A stretch of 23,886 bases of DNA, from NCBI GenBank assembly GCA_045106735.1, contig JBGCEZ010000077.1:1-23886 (forward strand). The letters run 5' to 3'. Below the pieces are notes generated by a model. That model was not told the DNA's origin, did not search any database, and worked only from the letters and a program-made list of their open reading frames with translations. Made by a program: the position numbers and the translations under genes. Below are positions 7,818 to 15,047 of the stretch, in pieces. The stretch is from JBGCEZ01 sp045106735. Its GTDB lineage: Bacteria; Planctomycetota; Phycisphaerae; Phycisphaerales; SM1A02. The first letter of the stretch is position 1. Every line of letters begins with the position of its first letter.

Positions 7818-9395
7818 ATGAACCACACGCACACCACTCCACTGACCGCCGCCGCCCTCGCGGCCACCGTGCTGCTCCCCGCCGCCGTGGCCAACGCCGA
7901 GAGCATCGACCTTCGCATCACCGTGCGAAACATCGCCCCCGACGACGGCGTCCGGCTCACCCCCACGTGGATCGGTTTCCACGATGGCACCTTCGACAGC
8001 TACGACGGCGGGTCGCCCTCCAGCCCCGAGCTCGAGCGCATCATTGAGGACGGCAACACCGGCCCCTTCAATGAACTGTTCGACGCCTCCGGCGCCGGAG
8101 CGGCCCAGGCCACGATGGCCGCCGACCTCGGCATCCCGGTGATCGAGCCCGGCGAAACGGCTTCGATGATCATTCGGGTCGACGCCGCCAGCCCGATGGC
8201 CCGCTACTTCAGCTACGTCAGCATGATCGTGCCCAGCAACGACGCCTACGTGGCCAACGGCAACCCGACGGCCCACCCCGTCTTCACCGCCGACGGCGCG
8301 TTCATCCCCACGACCTTCCAGATCATGGGTTCGGCCATCAACGACGGCGGCACCGAGGTCAACGACGAGCTGCCCGAGAACACCGCGTTCTTTGGCCAGA
8401 TGACGCCGGACACCGGCGTCGACGAGAACGGCGTGAATGTGGATCACCCCGGCTTCCTGCCCGTGGGATCCGGCGGCATCCTGGATGACCCGCGCTTCGC
8501 GGGCGCCGACTTCACCGCCGCCGGATACGCGGTGGCCGAAGTCACGATCGAACAGGTCGAACTCGTCCGGCTCCGCGTGGAAGTCTCGAACCGGGCGCCG
8601 GTCCTCGGCACCGCCCTCACCCCCACGTGGATCGCCTTCCACGACGGCGTGTTCGACACCTACGACGGCGGCTCGCCTTCGACCCCGGAGTTTGAACGCC
8701 TGGTCGAAGACGGCAACACCGGCCCGCTCAGCGACCTTTTCAACTTCACCAGCACCGGCGTGGACGCGACGCTCGCTTCCGACTCGGGCATCCCGGTGAT
8801 CCAGTTCGAAGAGACCGCGACCTTCGAGATCGAACTCGATCCCATGGATCCCCGCGTTCGGTACTTCAGCTACGCCTCGATGATCGTGCCCAGCAACGAC
8901 GCCTACGTCGCCAACGGCAACCCCCTCGCCCACCGCATCTTCGACGCGGACGGCAACTTCCTCGGAGCTGAGTTCGACATCTTCGGCGACGAGGTCGGCG
9001 ACGCCGGCACCGAGGTCAACGACGAGGTTCCCGCCAACACGGCGTTCTTCGGCCAGATGGCCCCGGACACCGGCGTCGACGAGAACGGCGTCAACACCGC
9101 CCACCCCGGCTTCCTCGCGATCGAGAACGGCGGCATCCTCGCCACCCCCGCGTTCCAGAACGCTGACTTCACCCAGGACGGCTACCGCATCGCCCGCATC
9201 CGCGTCTCCCTCGCCGGCGGCTGCCGCACGGACATCTTCGGCGGCGACGGCGTCACCGGCTTCGGCGACCTGCTCACGCTGATCTCGAACTTCGGCACCG
9301 ACCGCACCGGCGCCGAGCTCGCCTTCCCCTTCGACACCGTCGACATGGCCGACCTGCTCTACCTGCTCAGTGAGTACGGTCCCTGCGGCGGCTGA
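7818..9395 (+). CDS. Secreted tandem Spondin_N protein with C-terminal dockerin
   Basis: 525 aa. The ATG at 7818 has an AGAGGA ribosome site 9 nt upstream and is followed by a typical signal peptide (to VANA, ~26). Two Spondin_N-like units follow, at about 30-247 and 249-466. Each has the unit start (R-[IV]-x-V-x-N then LTPTWI[GA]FHDG), the E-DGNTGP stretch, the hallmark SMIVPSNDAYVANGNP (136-150 and 355-369) and a closing AFFGQM[TA]PDTGVDENGVN. The offset is exactly 219 residues. A dockerin with two halves (CRTDIFGGDGVTGFGDLL..., ...YLLSEYGPC) spans about 469-525; its first Ca2+ loop is less canonical than in neighbours. Spondin_N domains act in extracellular matrix adhesion in animals; in bacteria their role is not established, so a cell-surface or matrix role is inference. 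Confidence 0.9.
   Translation: MNHTHTTPLTAAALAATVLLPAAVANAESIDLRITVRNIAPDDGVRLTPTWIGFHDGTFDSYDGGSPSSPELERIIEDGNTGPFNELFDASGAGAAQATMAADLGIPVIEPGETASMIIRVDAASPMARYFSYVSMIVPSNDAYVANGNPTAHPVFTADGAFIPTTFQIMGSAINDGGTEVNDELPENTAFFGQMTPDTGVDENGVNVDHPGFLPVGSGGILDDPRFAGADFTAAGYAVAEVTIEQVELVRLRVEVSNRAPVLGTALTPTWIAFHDGVFDTYDGGSPSTPEFERLVEDGNTGPLSDLFNFTSTGVDATLASDSGIPVIQFEETATFEIELDPMDPRVRYFSYASMIVPSNDAYVANGNPLAHRIFDADGNFLGAEFDIFGDEVGDAGTEVNDEVPANTAFFGQMAPDTGVDENGVNTAHPGFLAIENGGILATPAFQNADFTQDGYRIARIRVSLAGGCRTDIFGGDGVTGFGDLLTLISNFGTDRTGAELAFPFDTVDMADLLYLLSEYGPCGG
7905..9218 (+). repeat. Two tandem 657-bp in-frame repeats encoding Spondin_N units
   Basis: Unit 1 runs about 7905-8561 and unit 2 about 8562-9218. 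Corresponding blocks align at a constant 657-bp offset, for example the block starting atgatcgtgcccagcaacga at 8223 and 8880. Some blocks are nearly identical at the DNA level while linkers have diverged, as expected from an internal gene duplication. Confidence 0.85.
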
Positions 9396-9706
9396 ATCAC
9401 TCAGTCCGTCCGTTGATCCGGCCTTTGGGGATTGATCGGATCACCGTACGCACTTGCGTCACCATGCCTTCAACCGGTGACGCACCACACCAAGAAGCCG
9501 CCGCATCCATCCGGGTGCGGCGGCTTCTGCTTTTGGCGGGGTGAGCGATACCGCGTGAAGGCGCGGCGGTGCGCTGGACGTTCGACGGATGCGCCGTGCT
9601 GCGCCCGGGGCGCGGCGGATTCAGCCAAGGCCGAAGGCCAGGCATCGTGGGCTGGCATGGTTCCGGGGCACGTCGTCCCGGTCGCCCAAGTCGTTCACGT
9701 TGCCCG
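9396..9706. other. Convergent intergenic region, terminator but no gene
   Basis: 311 bp between the ends of the Spondin_N gene (+) and the second PEP-CTERM-like gene (-). It holds a 7-bp inverted repeat (tgatccg/cggatca, 9414-9443) and the strong hairpin at 9493-9534. The stretch 9535-9706 is GC-rich with short palindromes and no coding signal I can support. Confidence 0.55.
9493..9534 (+). terminator. Strong intrinsic terminator after the Spondin_N gene
   Basis: A perfect 13-bp stem (AGAAGCCGCCGCA at 9493-9505, TGCGGCGGCTTCT at 9516-9528) with a 10-nt loop is followed by GCTTTT. It sits about 100 bp past the stop codon. On the - strand the stem is followed by TGGTGTGG, so it may also, more weakly, stop transcription from the convergent PEP-CTERM operon. 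Confidence 0.85.
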
Positions 9707-10288
9707 TCAGGAACGTCTCCGTCGACCACAGATCCCCCGCGCCCCGGCCACGAGCAACAGCGCGAGCCCGGCCGGACCAGGGATCGGCGGTAGGTAGATG
9801 TCGTCGGTGGCATTCGTGCCGCCTCCGCCAGTCCCAATATGCACCTCATCGAAATACTGGTCGCTCGTGAAACCCCATCGCATGTCGCCCGACGCAGGGA
9901 AGTTCCAGAGCAGTTCACCCTCGAAGAAGAACCGCACCAGTGCTGTCGCCGGGGCCAGGAACCCAAAGGACTTCATCGGTTCGGTCAGGTTTACGCGGAG
10001 GGAGTTCTGAAAGACGAGCGTTCTGCCCCCCCAGCCATCCTGGAAGCTGGATGAGCCGAGCGTCGCGACAAACTGCTCTTCATCGAACAACACGCCCAAC
10101 TCCTCGTACTGATCCGTGATGAATGTCTGAGGCTCATCGAACTCGTCGAACCCGATGGTGCTGAAATCGCCGCCGATCTCGGCGACCCACTCGTCGAAGT
10201 CCGAGTAAGCGACGAAGTCGGCCCCACTGACGCTGGACATCGCCAGCGCCAGCACGAACATGTCGAATTCGATGCTGCGGACACACAT
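9707..10288 (-). CDS. PEP-CTERM-like secreted protein, second of a twin pair
   Basis: 193 aa from ATG at 10288; a TTG at 10294 in the same frame is possible, but GGGAG lies 8 nt before the ATG. The signal peptide ends near SVSGA, and the mature part starts DFVAYSDFDEWVAEIGG. The ~140-residue body is mixed, rich in Phe and acidic residues, and I cannot assign it to a family. The C-terminus is a PEP-CTERM-like sorting tail: PPIPGPAG, a hydrophobic run (LALLLVAGARGIC) and GRRRRS, expected to be recognised by an exosortase. It begins 2 nt after the stop of its twin at 10291-10860, so translation is probably coupled. Last gene of the operon. Confidence 0.85.
   Translation of the reverse strand: MCVRSIEFDMFVLALAMSSVSGADFVAYSDFDEWVAEIGGDFSTIGFDEFDEPQTFITDQYEELGVLFDEEQFVATLGSSSFQDGWGGRTLVFQNSLRVNLTEPMKSFGFLAPATALVRFFFEGELLWNFPASGDMRWGFTSDQYFDEVHIGTGGGGTNATDDIYLPPIPGPAGLALLLVAGARGICGRRRRS
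9861..10010 (-). repeat. Copy A of a near-identical 150-bp block in the twin PEP-CTERM genes
   Basis: Matches 10442-10591 at a constant offset of 581 bp with only four differences in 150 positions, all synonymous. Both encode the same 50 residues, from about QNSLRVNLTEPMKSFGF to MRWGFTSD. Sequence on both sides is clearly more diverged, so the block looks homogenised by gene conversion or kept by strong constraint. Confidence 0.9.
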
Positions 10289-10290
10289 CT

Positions 10291-10860
10291 TCAACGCTCC
10301 CGCCGCCGGCGAGATCCGAACGCACCGCCCGCAATCATGAGCGCGAGCCCGGCCGGACCCGGAATGGGCGGAAGGTAGATGTCGTCGGTGGCGTGCACGC
10401 CGCCACCGCCGATCGCGATGTGCACCTCGTCGAAGTACTCATCGCTCGTGAAACCCCATCGCATGTCGCCCGACGCAGGGAAGTTCCAGAGCAGTTCACC
10501 CTCGAAGAAGAACCGCACCAGCGCTGTCGCCGGGGCCAGAAACCCGAAGGACTTCATCGGTTCGGTCAGGTTCACGCGGAGGGAGTTCTGAGGAAAGAGC
10601 GTTCTGCCCCCCCAGCCATCTTGAAAGATGCTCGAGCTCGCAGTCGCGACGAACTGCTCTTCGTCAAAGATGACGCCGAGATCTTGGTACTGATCTGTGA
10701 GAATGGTCTGCGGCAGCTCATCGAACTCGTCGAACCCGATGGTATTGAACTCATCGCCGATCTCCGTGATCCACTCATCGAAGTCCGAGTAAGCGACGAA
10801 ATCGGCCCGCACCGAAGCGTTGAGAACCAGGACCATGATTGTTGCACTCGCCAGCTTCAT
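10291..10860 (-). CDS. PEP-CTERM-like secreted protein, first of a twin pair
   Basis: 189 aa. Three ATG codons occur in a row (10866, 10863, 10860). I chose the third because AGGAGG lies 7 nt upstream of it, but only 1 and 4 nt upstream of the others. The signal peptide is MKLASATIMVLVLNASVRA, and the mature protein starts DFVAYSDFDEWITEIGDEF. The body is collinear with the downstream twin and identical over the 50 residues of the repeat block. The tail PPIPGPAGLALMIAGGAFGS plus an Arg cluster is a PEP-CTERM-like sorting signal. Its ribosome site lies inside the last codons of the HAF-repeat gene, and its start is 2 nt past that gene's stop, so expression should depend on translation of the upstream gene. 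Confidence 0.87.
   Translation of the reverse strand: MKLASATIMVLVLNASVRADFVAYSDFDEWITEIGDEFNTIGFDEFDELPQTILTDQYQDLGVIFDEEQFVATASSSIFQDGWGGRTLFPQNSLRVNLTEPMKSFGFLAPATALVRFFFEGELLWNFPASGDMRWGFTSDEYFDEVHIAIGGGGVHATDDIYLPPIPGPAGLALMIAGGAFGSRRRRER
10442..10591 (-). repeat. Copy B of the near-identical 150-bp block
   Basis: Partner of 9861-10010. The four differences are t/c, g/a, a/g and t/c, reading A to B on the + strand. Confidence 0.9.
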
Positions 10861-10862
10861 CA

Positions 10863-12638
10863 TCATTCCTCCTCGCCAAGCAGGATCATGAGGTTGACGA
10901 ACGTCGTCAGCTCGCTGCCCTCGCCGTACGCGCTCTCGATCTCGGCCGGAACCGACTCGTCACCGGACTCAAGCCGCTCCATCCCGCCGCTGTCGAGCCA
11001 CAGCCCGGCCAGCGACCCGGAGAGGGTCTGCTGACCGCACGTCGCGCGGGTCATCGCCTTCATGACGAGTTTGACATCCTCCTGATTCACGACGCAGTCG
11101 CCGTTGACGTCCTCCCAGCAGATGCGCCGAATGTTGTTGCAGGACGTCGAACCGGTGCCGAGCGTGTTCTGGACCGCCGCAAGATCATCTTGATCGACGT
11201 CACCGTCCCGATCGACATCCTCCGGGCAGTCGCCGATTGGGACCAACAGCACACCGATGTTCGTCGGAACGAGCATGCCGGCGTCATCGGGATACTCGAC
11301 CTCGGCGACGCCGACGATCCAGCCATGCTCATTGACGTCGAGGGCGCTGCGGATCGAGACGACGCCGCAGTTGCCAAGGGCCACGAGGTCGTTGAGCTCG
11401 ACGACTGATCCTGGTCTCCATCGAAGCGCGACGAACTCGAACGTGTCGAGCCCGACGATCTCACCCGAATCGTTGATGGCATTGGCGTCGGTCTCGTCCT
11501 CGGGATCCACCGGACTCGCGGCAAGCAAGTCGAGATCAAAGCTTTGCGTCGCTGGATCCCAGGTAAAGAGCGCCGCTCGTTCGCCGCACTCAACCATCGG
11601 ACCGGGCAGGACGTCCCGGGTCACCGATCCGACCATGTTGCCGATGCTGTTCACGCCGCGCGCCTGCCCGCCGGGCCAGAAGGACCCGCCGGCGACGTCG
11701 TCGACCGGATAGGGATCCAGCAGCTCCCAGCCGCCGGTCACCAGCTCATCCTGGTCGGTGCTGCATGTGTCCGCGTCAACCAGGCACGTTCTGGTGATGC
11801 CGCCGATGATCCGCTCGACATCTGGATCGACGGATGCCTCGAACCACCGCGGGGCGATGTCGCGCGCCTCACCCCGAGGGAGGATCGACGGCTGCAGCAG
11901 ATCGAGCTCGGTCGCGACGTTCGATGTCCGAGGTGTCCAGTGCACCGGCTCGCTGTACGGCACGAGCGTACACCCAGTGGGGTCGACCGCTCCGATTCCC
12001 GCGACCAGGACCTCGTCGGTCAGGCGATCGCGATCGGTGATGCCCCAGGCCGAGGTGAAACCTCCGATGCCACCGTTGAAGGTGTCGGTAAGTGCGTTCA
12101 TCGCGAAGATCGACTGCGGAGTGAGGCCGGGTTCGATTGGGGCGATGAATCCCTCGACGAAGTCGCTGGGCAGCCCCGCGGCACTCGGATTCGTGCCGGG
12201 AGCCCGCTCGATCGCGTATCCGACGACGTCGCCGTCATGGTTGATGTCCGTCGCGATGGACCAGTCCTGCACGAGATCGTTCCCGTTGGGATTGAACGGA
12301 TTCCAGAAGGGAATGTGGTTGAGGGTGTTCACGCCAAGCGACGGATGCGTCGGCTCACCCTGCCACACGAAGGCCTGCAGGCCGATCGGCTCGGGGGCGG
12401 TGACCGCGAGGTCGGCCGAGATGTAGGCGGCGCCGACGACGACGCCGTTGTCGTTTACGGCGGTGGCGATGCTTGACTCGATGGTGAAGATGTGCCCGAG
12501 CGCGTCCTGATCCGGAATCGACGTCGGCTGCGGGACCTCTGCACCCGCTGCCGCAACCCAGCGGGGGTCGTTCACGAACTCGGGCTCGAAGAGCACGATG
12601 CGGTACTCGTAGGTCTGGGCCGCGGCGCCGCCGGCCAC
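10863..12638 (-). CDS. HAF-repeat secreted protein with dockerin-like module, start split off by a 5-bp repeat
   Basis: 591 aa from GTG at 12638, but that codon lies inside the hydrophobic core of a signal peptide (ASVAALIVAGGAAAQTYEYR), so it is unlikely to be the natural start. The same frame continues upstream through RDPRRRRPGG into the GAACC repeats and meets TGA just before them, with no usable start. The body carries at least five HAF-type repeats: TAVNDNGVVVG (~59), TDINHDGDVVG (~130), RGVNSIGNMVG (~327), NAINDSGEIVG (~386) and LDVNEHGWIVG (~433). A dockerin-like module at ~471-534 (CPEDVDRDGDVDQDD ... EDVNGDCVVNQEDV) has an extra Cys pair between its halves and lacks the usual WGPC ending. 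An acidic ~55-residue tail follows. First gene of a three-gene operon. HAF repeats mark extracellular proteins of unknown function. Confidence 0.82.
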   Translation of the reverse strand: MAGGAAAQTYEYRIVLFEPEFVNDPRWVAAAGAEVPQPTSIPDQDALGHIFTIESSIATAVNDNGVVVGAAYISADLAVTAPEPIGLQAFVWQGEPTHPSLGVNTLNHIPFWNPFNPNGNDLVQDWSIATDINHDGDVVGYAIERAPGTNPSAAGLPSDFVEGFIAPIEPGLTPQSIFAMNALTDTFNGGIGGFTSAWGITDRDRLTDEVLVAGIGAVDPTGCTLVPYSEPVHWTPRTSNVATELDLLQPSILPRGEARDIAPRWFEASVDPDVERIIGGITRTCLVDADTCSTDQDELVTGGWELLDPYPVDDVAGGSFWPGGQARGVNSIGNMVGSVTRDVLPGPMVECGERAALFTWDPATQSFDLDLLAASPVDPEDETDANAINDSGEIVGLDTFEFVALRWRPGSVVELNDLVALGNCGVVSIRSALDVNEHGWIVGVAEVEYPDDAGMLVPTNIGVLLVPIGDCPEDVDRDGDVDQDDLAAVQNTLGTGSTSCNNIRRICWEDVNGDCVVNQEDVKLVMKAMTRATCGQQTLSGSLAGLWLDSGGMERLESGDESVPAEIESAYGEGSELTTFVNLMILLGEEE

Positions 12639-12700
12639 GATCAGTGCGGCAACACTCGCCGGCGCGGACGGCCCGCCAGGTCGGCGGCGTCGCGGGTCAC

Positions 12701-12750
12701 GGTTCGGTTCGGTTCGGTTCGGTTCGGTTCGGTTCGGTTCGGTTCGGTTC
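12701..12750 (-). repeat. Ten perfect copies of a pentanucleotide (GGTTC on +, GAACC on -)
   Basis: Fifty bases of perfect 5-bp repeat lie between the likely ribosome site and start codon of the HAF-repeat gene and the Arg-rich n-region of its signal peptide. In the coding direction three units spell the 5-residue period EPNRT. Five is not a multiple of three, so each gain or loss of a unit changes the downstream frame. Length, perfection and position match contingency repeats of phase-variable genes. Confidence 0.97.
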
Positions 12751-12753
12751 GAT

Positions 12754-12770
12754 CACGAACGGGTTCCTCC
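12754..12770 (-). promoter_or_regulatory. Ribosome site and GTG start upstream of the pentanucleotide repeat
   Basis: On the - strand GGAGG (12770-12766) stands 9 nt before GTG (12756-12754), followed by ATC and then the repeats. At the ten copies present, this start gives a 19-codon frame (M-I, three EPNRT units, E-P) ending at TGA 12699-12697. With 8 or 11 copies it would read straight into the signal peptide and body of the HAF-repeat gene. Confidence 0.6.
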
Positions 12771-12971
12771 GGAGACCCCCGGGGGAGTCCTCCGGCGGTG
12801 GCCCTGCATGGGCCACGGGCGCACCGGTTTCCCCCTCGTCTCAACAACGAACGTACCCGGACGGGCCGCGAACACAAGCACTGGGTCCGAGATTTATGCG
12901 AGCTGATCCGAATCGGCGCTCCGATCGGAATCGGTAGACGGATTGATCCTCAACCCTCTCCCCCGAACAGC

Positions 12972-12999
12972 GCCGCCGCCTCCACGTCGGTGCGGCGGC
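12972..12999. repeat. 8-bp perfect hairpin upstream of the HAF-repeat operon
   Basis: Arms gccgccgc (12972-12979) and gcggcggc (12992-12999) with a 12-nt loop. On the + strand it is followed by TTGATTTGG. It resembles a terminator in shape, but no gene ends nearby on either strand, apart from the possible remnant at 13059-13205. The rest of 12771-13058 shows no gene; a CATAAA near 12895 on the - strand is a weak -10 candidate for the operon. Confidence 0.4.
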
Positions 13000-13058
13000 T
13001 TGATTTGGCCGCCGCACCGTCCATCGCGGCGCACGCCCGACGTACCAGTTTGCCCAAC

Positions 13059-13205
13059 TCATCGGGAACGGCCACGCACCAGACGGCGGTGCGCATTCCG
13101 GCGCGCGCGGATGATCAGTGCGAGCGCACCCCACACAACGAGCACACGGGGCCGGGCCGGTTCACCTTCGAATCGATTCGCCGCGATTGATGTTCGACAT
13201 GCCAC
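13059..13205 (-). pseudogene. Possible remnant of a PEP-CTERM-like protein
   Basis: A 48-codon - strand frame from GTG 13205 contains EGEPARPRVLVVWGALALII then RARRN. That is the order of a sorting tail (Pro-containing motif, hydrophobic run, Arg cluster), but it is followed by ~15 extra residues. A good ribosome site (AGGAG, 6 nt before ATG 13199) instead starts a frame ending after 12 codons (MSNINRGESIRR), so a frameshift in a former short gene is possible. The evidence is weak and a chance hydrophobic stretch cannot be excluded. Confidence 0.22.
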
Positions 13206-13295
13206 GCTCCTGCCTTAGCCTCTCCCGCGAGATCGACCGCCGGCCATCCGGCCCGCGCCCCGACTCCCCACCCGGGGGAGAAAGCAGGAGACGCC

Positions 13296-14933
13296 ATGCA
13301 GCACGATCTGCACACCGGTTTGCCCTCCGAACGCTCGCGACACGCCCAAGACGTCGTGCGCCCGACCACCAACACCAACACAAACGCGCCCCCACGCGTG
13401 CGCCAGCGCCGTTTGGCCGCCGCGGCCACCGCCACTGGTTTGACGACGGTGCTCGCCCTGGATGTCCTGGTCCCGCCGGCCGTCGGCGCGCTTCCGACTT
13501 CCGGCGACGATTCCCTCGCCGCGACCGGTCCGACGCCGGGCGTCGTGGTCCATCGCCCCACGCCAACCGCCGGCCCGGACATCAATCCCCTCAAGGGCTG
13601 GAACTCCGGTTGGTGGCGCGATGAATCGTTCGCGTCCGTCGGCTTTCAGTACCTCAAGTGGGGCGAATTCGAACCCACCGATGACGAATTCGATTGGGAC
13701 TACGTCGAAGACGTGATCGGCCGCCCCGGGTCGCGCGACCGGCACGTCATCCTTCGGCTCTACACCGATTGGGCGTGGAATCAGCCGATCGAGAACAACT
13801 ACGACGGTCCCGCGTGGCTGCTGCCGCAAACCGGCGAATTCGTCGGCCACGCAAATCCTGGCGATCCGAACTCGCCGATGTTGCGGGCCACGAAGTACAA
13901 CGACCCCATCTTCATCGCCGAAGCGCAGGAAGCGATCCAGGCGCTGCTCGAACGCTTCCAGAATGACCCGCGGGTCTTTGTCGTGCAGGCCGGCATGATC
14001 GGTTTCTGGGGCGAGTGGCACACGTTCCCGCGCAATGACTGGAAGCCGACCGATGCGACCAAGGCGAGCATCTTCACGGCGTACACCGATGCCCTCGGCC
14101 CGGACCTGCAACTGCAAGTGCGGTACCCCGACGAAGCAGCGGTGGTGCCGCAATCGGGCGTTGGCTACCACAACGACTACGCCTCGCCCACGCCGCACGG
14201 GTACGACTTTGGGATCGAAGTGGCGGCCCACGCACTCTGGCGCAACGGACCGATCGGCGGCGAATGGCCGCCCGGGCTGGACACCGACGCGTTCGTTCGG
14301 ATGTTCGAAACGGACGAGGGGCTCGACCTGATCGAGCAGGCCGGGTTCTCGACCTTGCTGCCGCCCGGCCTGGACACCATCGCCGAAACCCTTCCCGGCT
14401 GGACGCCCGATGGCCGGTTTATGGACATGCACCGGCGGTTTGGCTACACGTTCCAGGTGCGCGAAGCGCGGCACCGAGTTGCTGCCGGCGTCGCCGGCAT
14501 CGCTGCCCCCGGCATGCGGGCGCACGTTGACGTCGACCTTGCCAACGTGGGCATCGCCCCGTTCTATCGCGACTGGACGGTCGAGCTGGCGTTGATCGAT
14601 GCGGCGACCGGCGCGATCGTCGACCGCATCGACACCGAGGTGGACATCCGCGAGCTCGGGGCCGGCGAGACCATGCGGATCAGCGCGGTGAGTGGCGCGG
14701 CGCTGGACGCGGGGCGGACGTACCGCATTGGCCTGCGGATCATGCAGCCGGAGGCCGACAAGCCGAAGGGCGAGCCGTGGGCCTTGCTGGCCCGGAACGT
14801 GTACGTGGTCGTGGCCAATGAACTCGACGTGATCCCCGGCGCCTGGGATGGATCGCACGCCCTGCAAGGCGGCTGGAACATCGTCGGCGAGATTCGTCCG
14901 ACGATTGCCGCGACGCGGACCACGCAGCCGTAG
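13296..14933 (+). CDS. Secreted DUF4874/DUF4832-type glycoside-hydrolase-like protein
   Basis: 545 aa. The ATG at 13296 has AGGAG 6 nt upstream. An unusually long n-region (~40 residues, NTNTN-rich, ending RVRQRR) precedes a hydrophobic segment (LAAAATATGLTTVLALDVLV). The family signature DINPLKGWNSGWW (~95-107) opens a probable TIM-barrel domain. FQYLKWGEFEPTDDEFDWDY (~117-136) resembles the 'W...EP.eG.ydW' motif of barrel glycosidases, and GMIGFWGEWHTFPRND (~233-248) carries an acidic residue typical of these active-site regions. The C-terminal ~140 residues (VDVDLANVGIAPFYRDWTVE) form a beta-sandwich as in DUF4832. The substrate is unknown; a polysaccharide is likely. It converges on the adaptor gene at 15048 with a shared terminator. 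Confidence 0.85.
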   Translation: MQHDLHTGLPSERSRHAQDVVRPTTNTNTNAPPRVRQRRLAAAATATGLTTVLALDVLVPPAVGALPTSGDDSLAATGPTPGVVVHRPTPTAGPDINPLKGWNSGWWRDESFASVGFQYLKWGEFEPTDDEFDWDYVEDVIGRPGSRDRHVILRLYTDWAWNQPIENNYDGPAWLLPQTGEFVGHANPGDPNSPMLRATKYNDPIFIAEAQEAIQALLERFQNDPRVFVVQAGMIGFWGEWHTFPRNDWKPTDATKASIFTAYTDALGPDLQLQVRYPDEAAVVPQSGVGYHNDYASPTPHGYDFGIEVAAHALWRNGPIGGEWPPGLDTDAFVRMFETDEGLDLIEQAGFSTLLPPGLDTIAETLPGWTPDGRFMDMHRRFGYTFQVREARHRVAAGVAGIAAPGMRAHVDVDLANVGIAPFYRDWTVELALIDAATGAIVDRIDTEVDIRELGAGETMRISAVSGAALDAGRTYRIGLRIMQPEADKPKGEPWALLARNVYVVVANELDVIPGAWDGSHALQGGWNIVGEIRPTIAATRTTQP

Positions 14934-14970
14934 CCCGCCCCGCGCTCCCCGCGACAATCCCGTCCCAACG

Positions 14971-15016
14971 AAAACCGCCGCCGCGTCTTCATCGAAGGCG
15001 CGGCGGCGGCAGTTTC
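14971..15016. terminator. Bidirectional intrinsic terminator between convergent genes
   Basis: A perfect 11-bp stem (CCGCCGCCGCG at 14975-14985, CGCGGCGGCGG at 14999-15009) is extended inside the loop by CTTC/GAAG around ATC. On the - strand it is followed directly by TTTTCG (14974 down), and on the + strand by CAGTTTCG. It lies 41 bp past the glycosidase-like gene and 38 bp past the adaptor gene, so it can serve both. Confidence 0.82.
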
Positions 15017-15047
15017 GGGTTCAGGAGTTGTCCGCGGCGCTCGGGCT

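Noticed and set aside
7797..9104. - strand frame of 435 codons
   Set aside because: Antisense to the tandem Spondin_N gene. Its internal repetition only mirrors the repeats of that gene.
12701..12750. GGTTC array as a CRISPR or protein-binding iteron
   Set aside because: Units are 5 bp with no spacers, and no cas or replication gene is near. Position in a signal-peptide frame explains it better.
12641..12877. - strand frame of 78 codons with an EPNRT repeat from a TTG start
   Set aside because: It uses the third frame through the pentanucleotide repeat and then runs into Arg-rich sequence and a stop, with no signal peptide. It could matter only if repeat number changed to 9 or 12; I do not call it a gene.
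12880..12940. Promoter for the HAF-repeat operon
   Set aside because: CATAAA is present on the - strand, but no -35 hexamer stands at the right distance.
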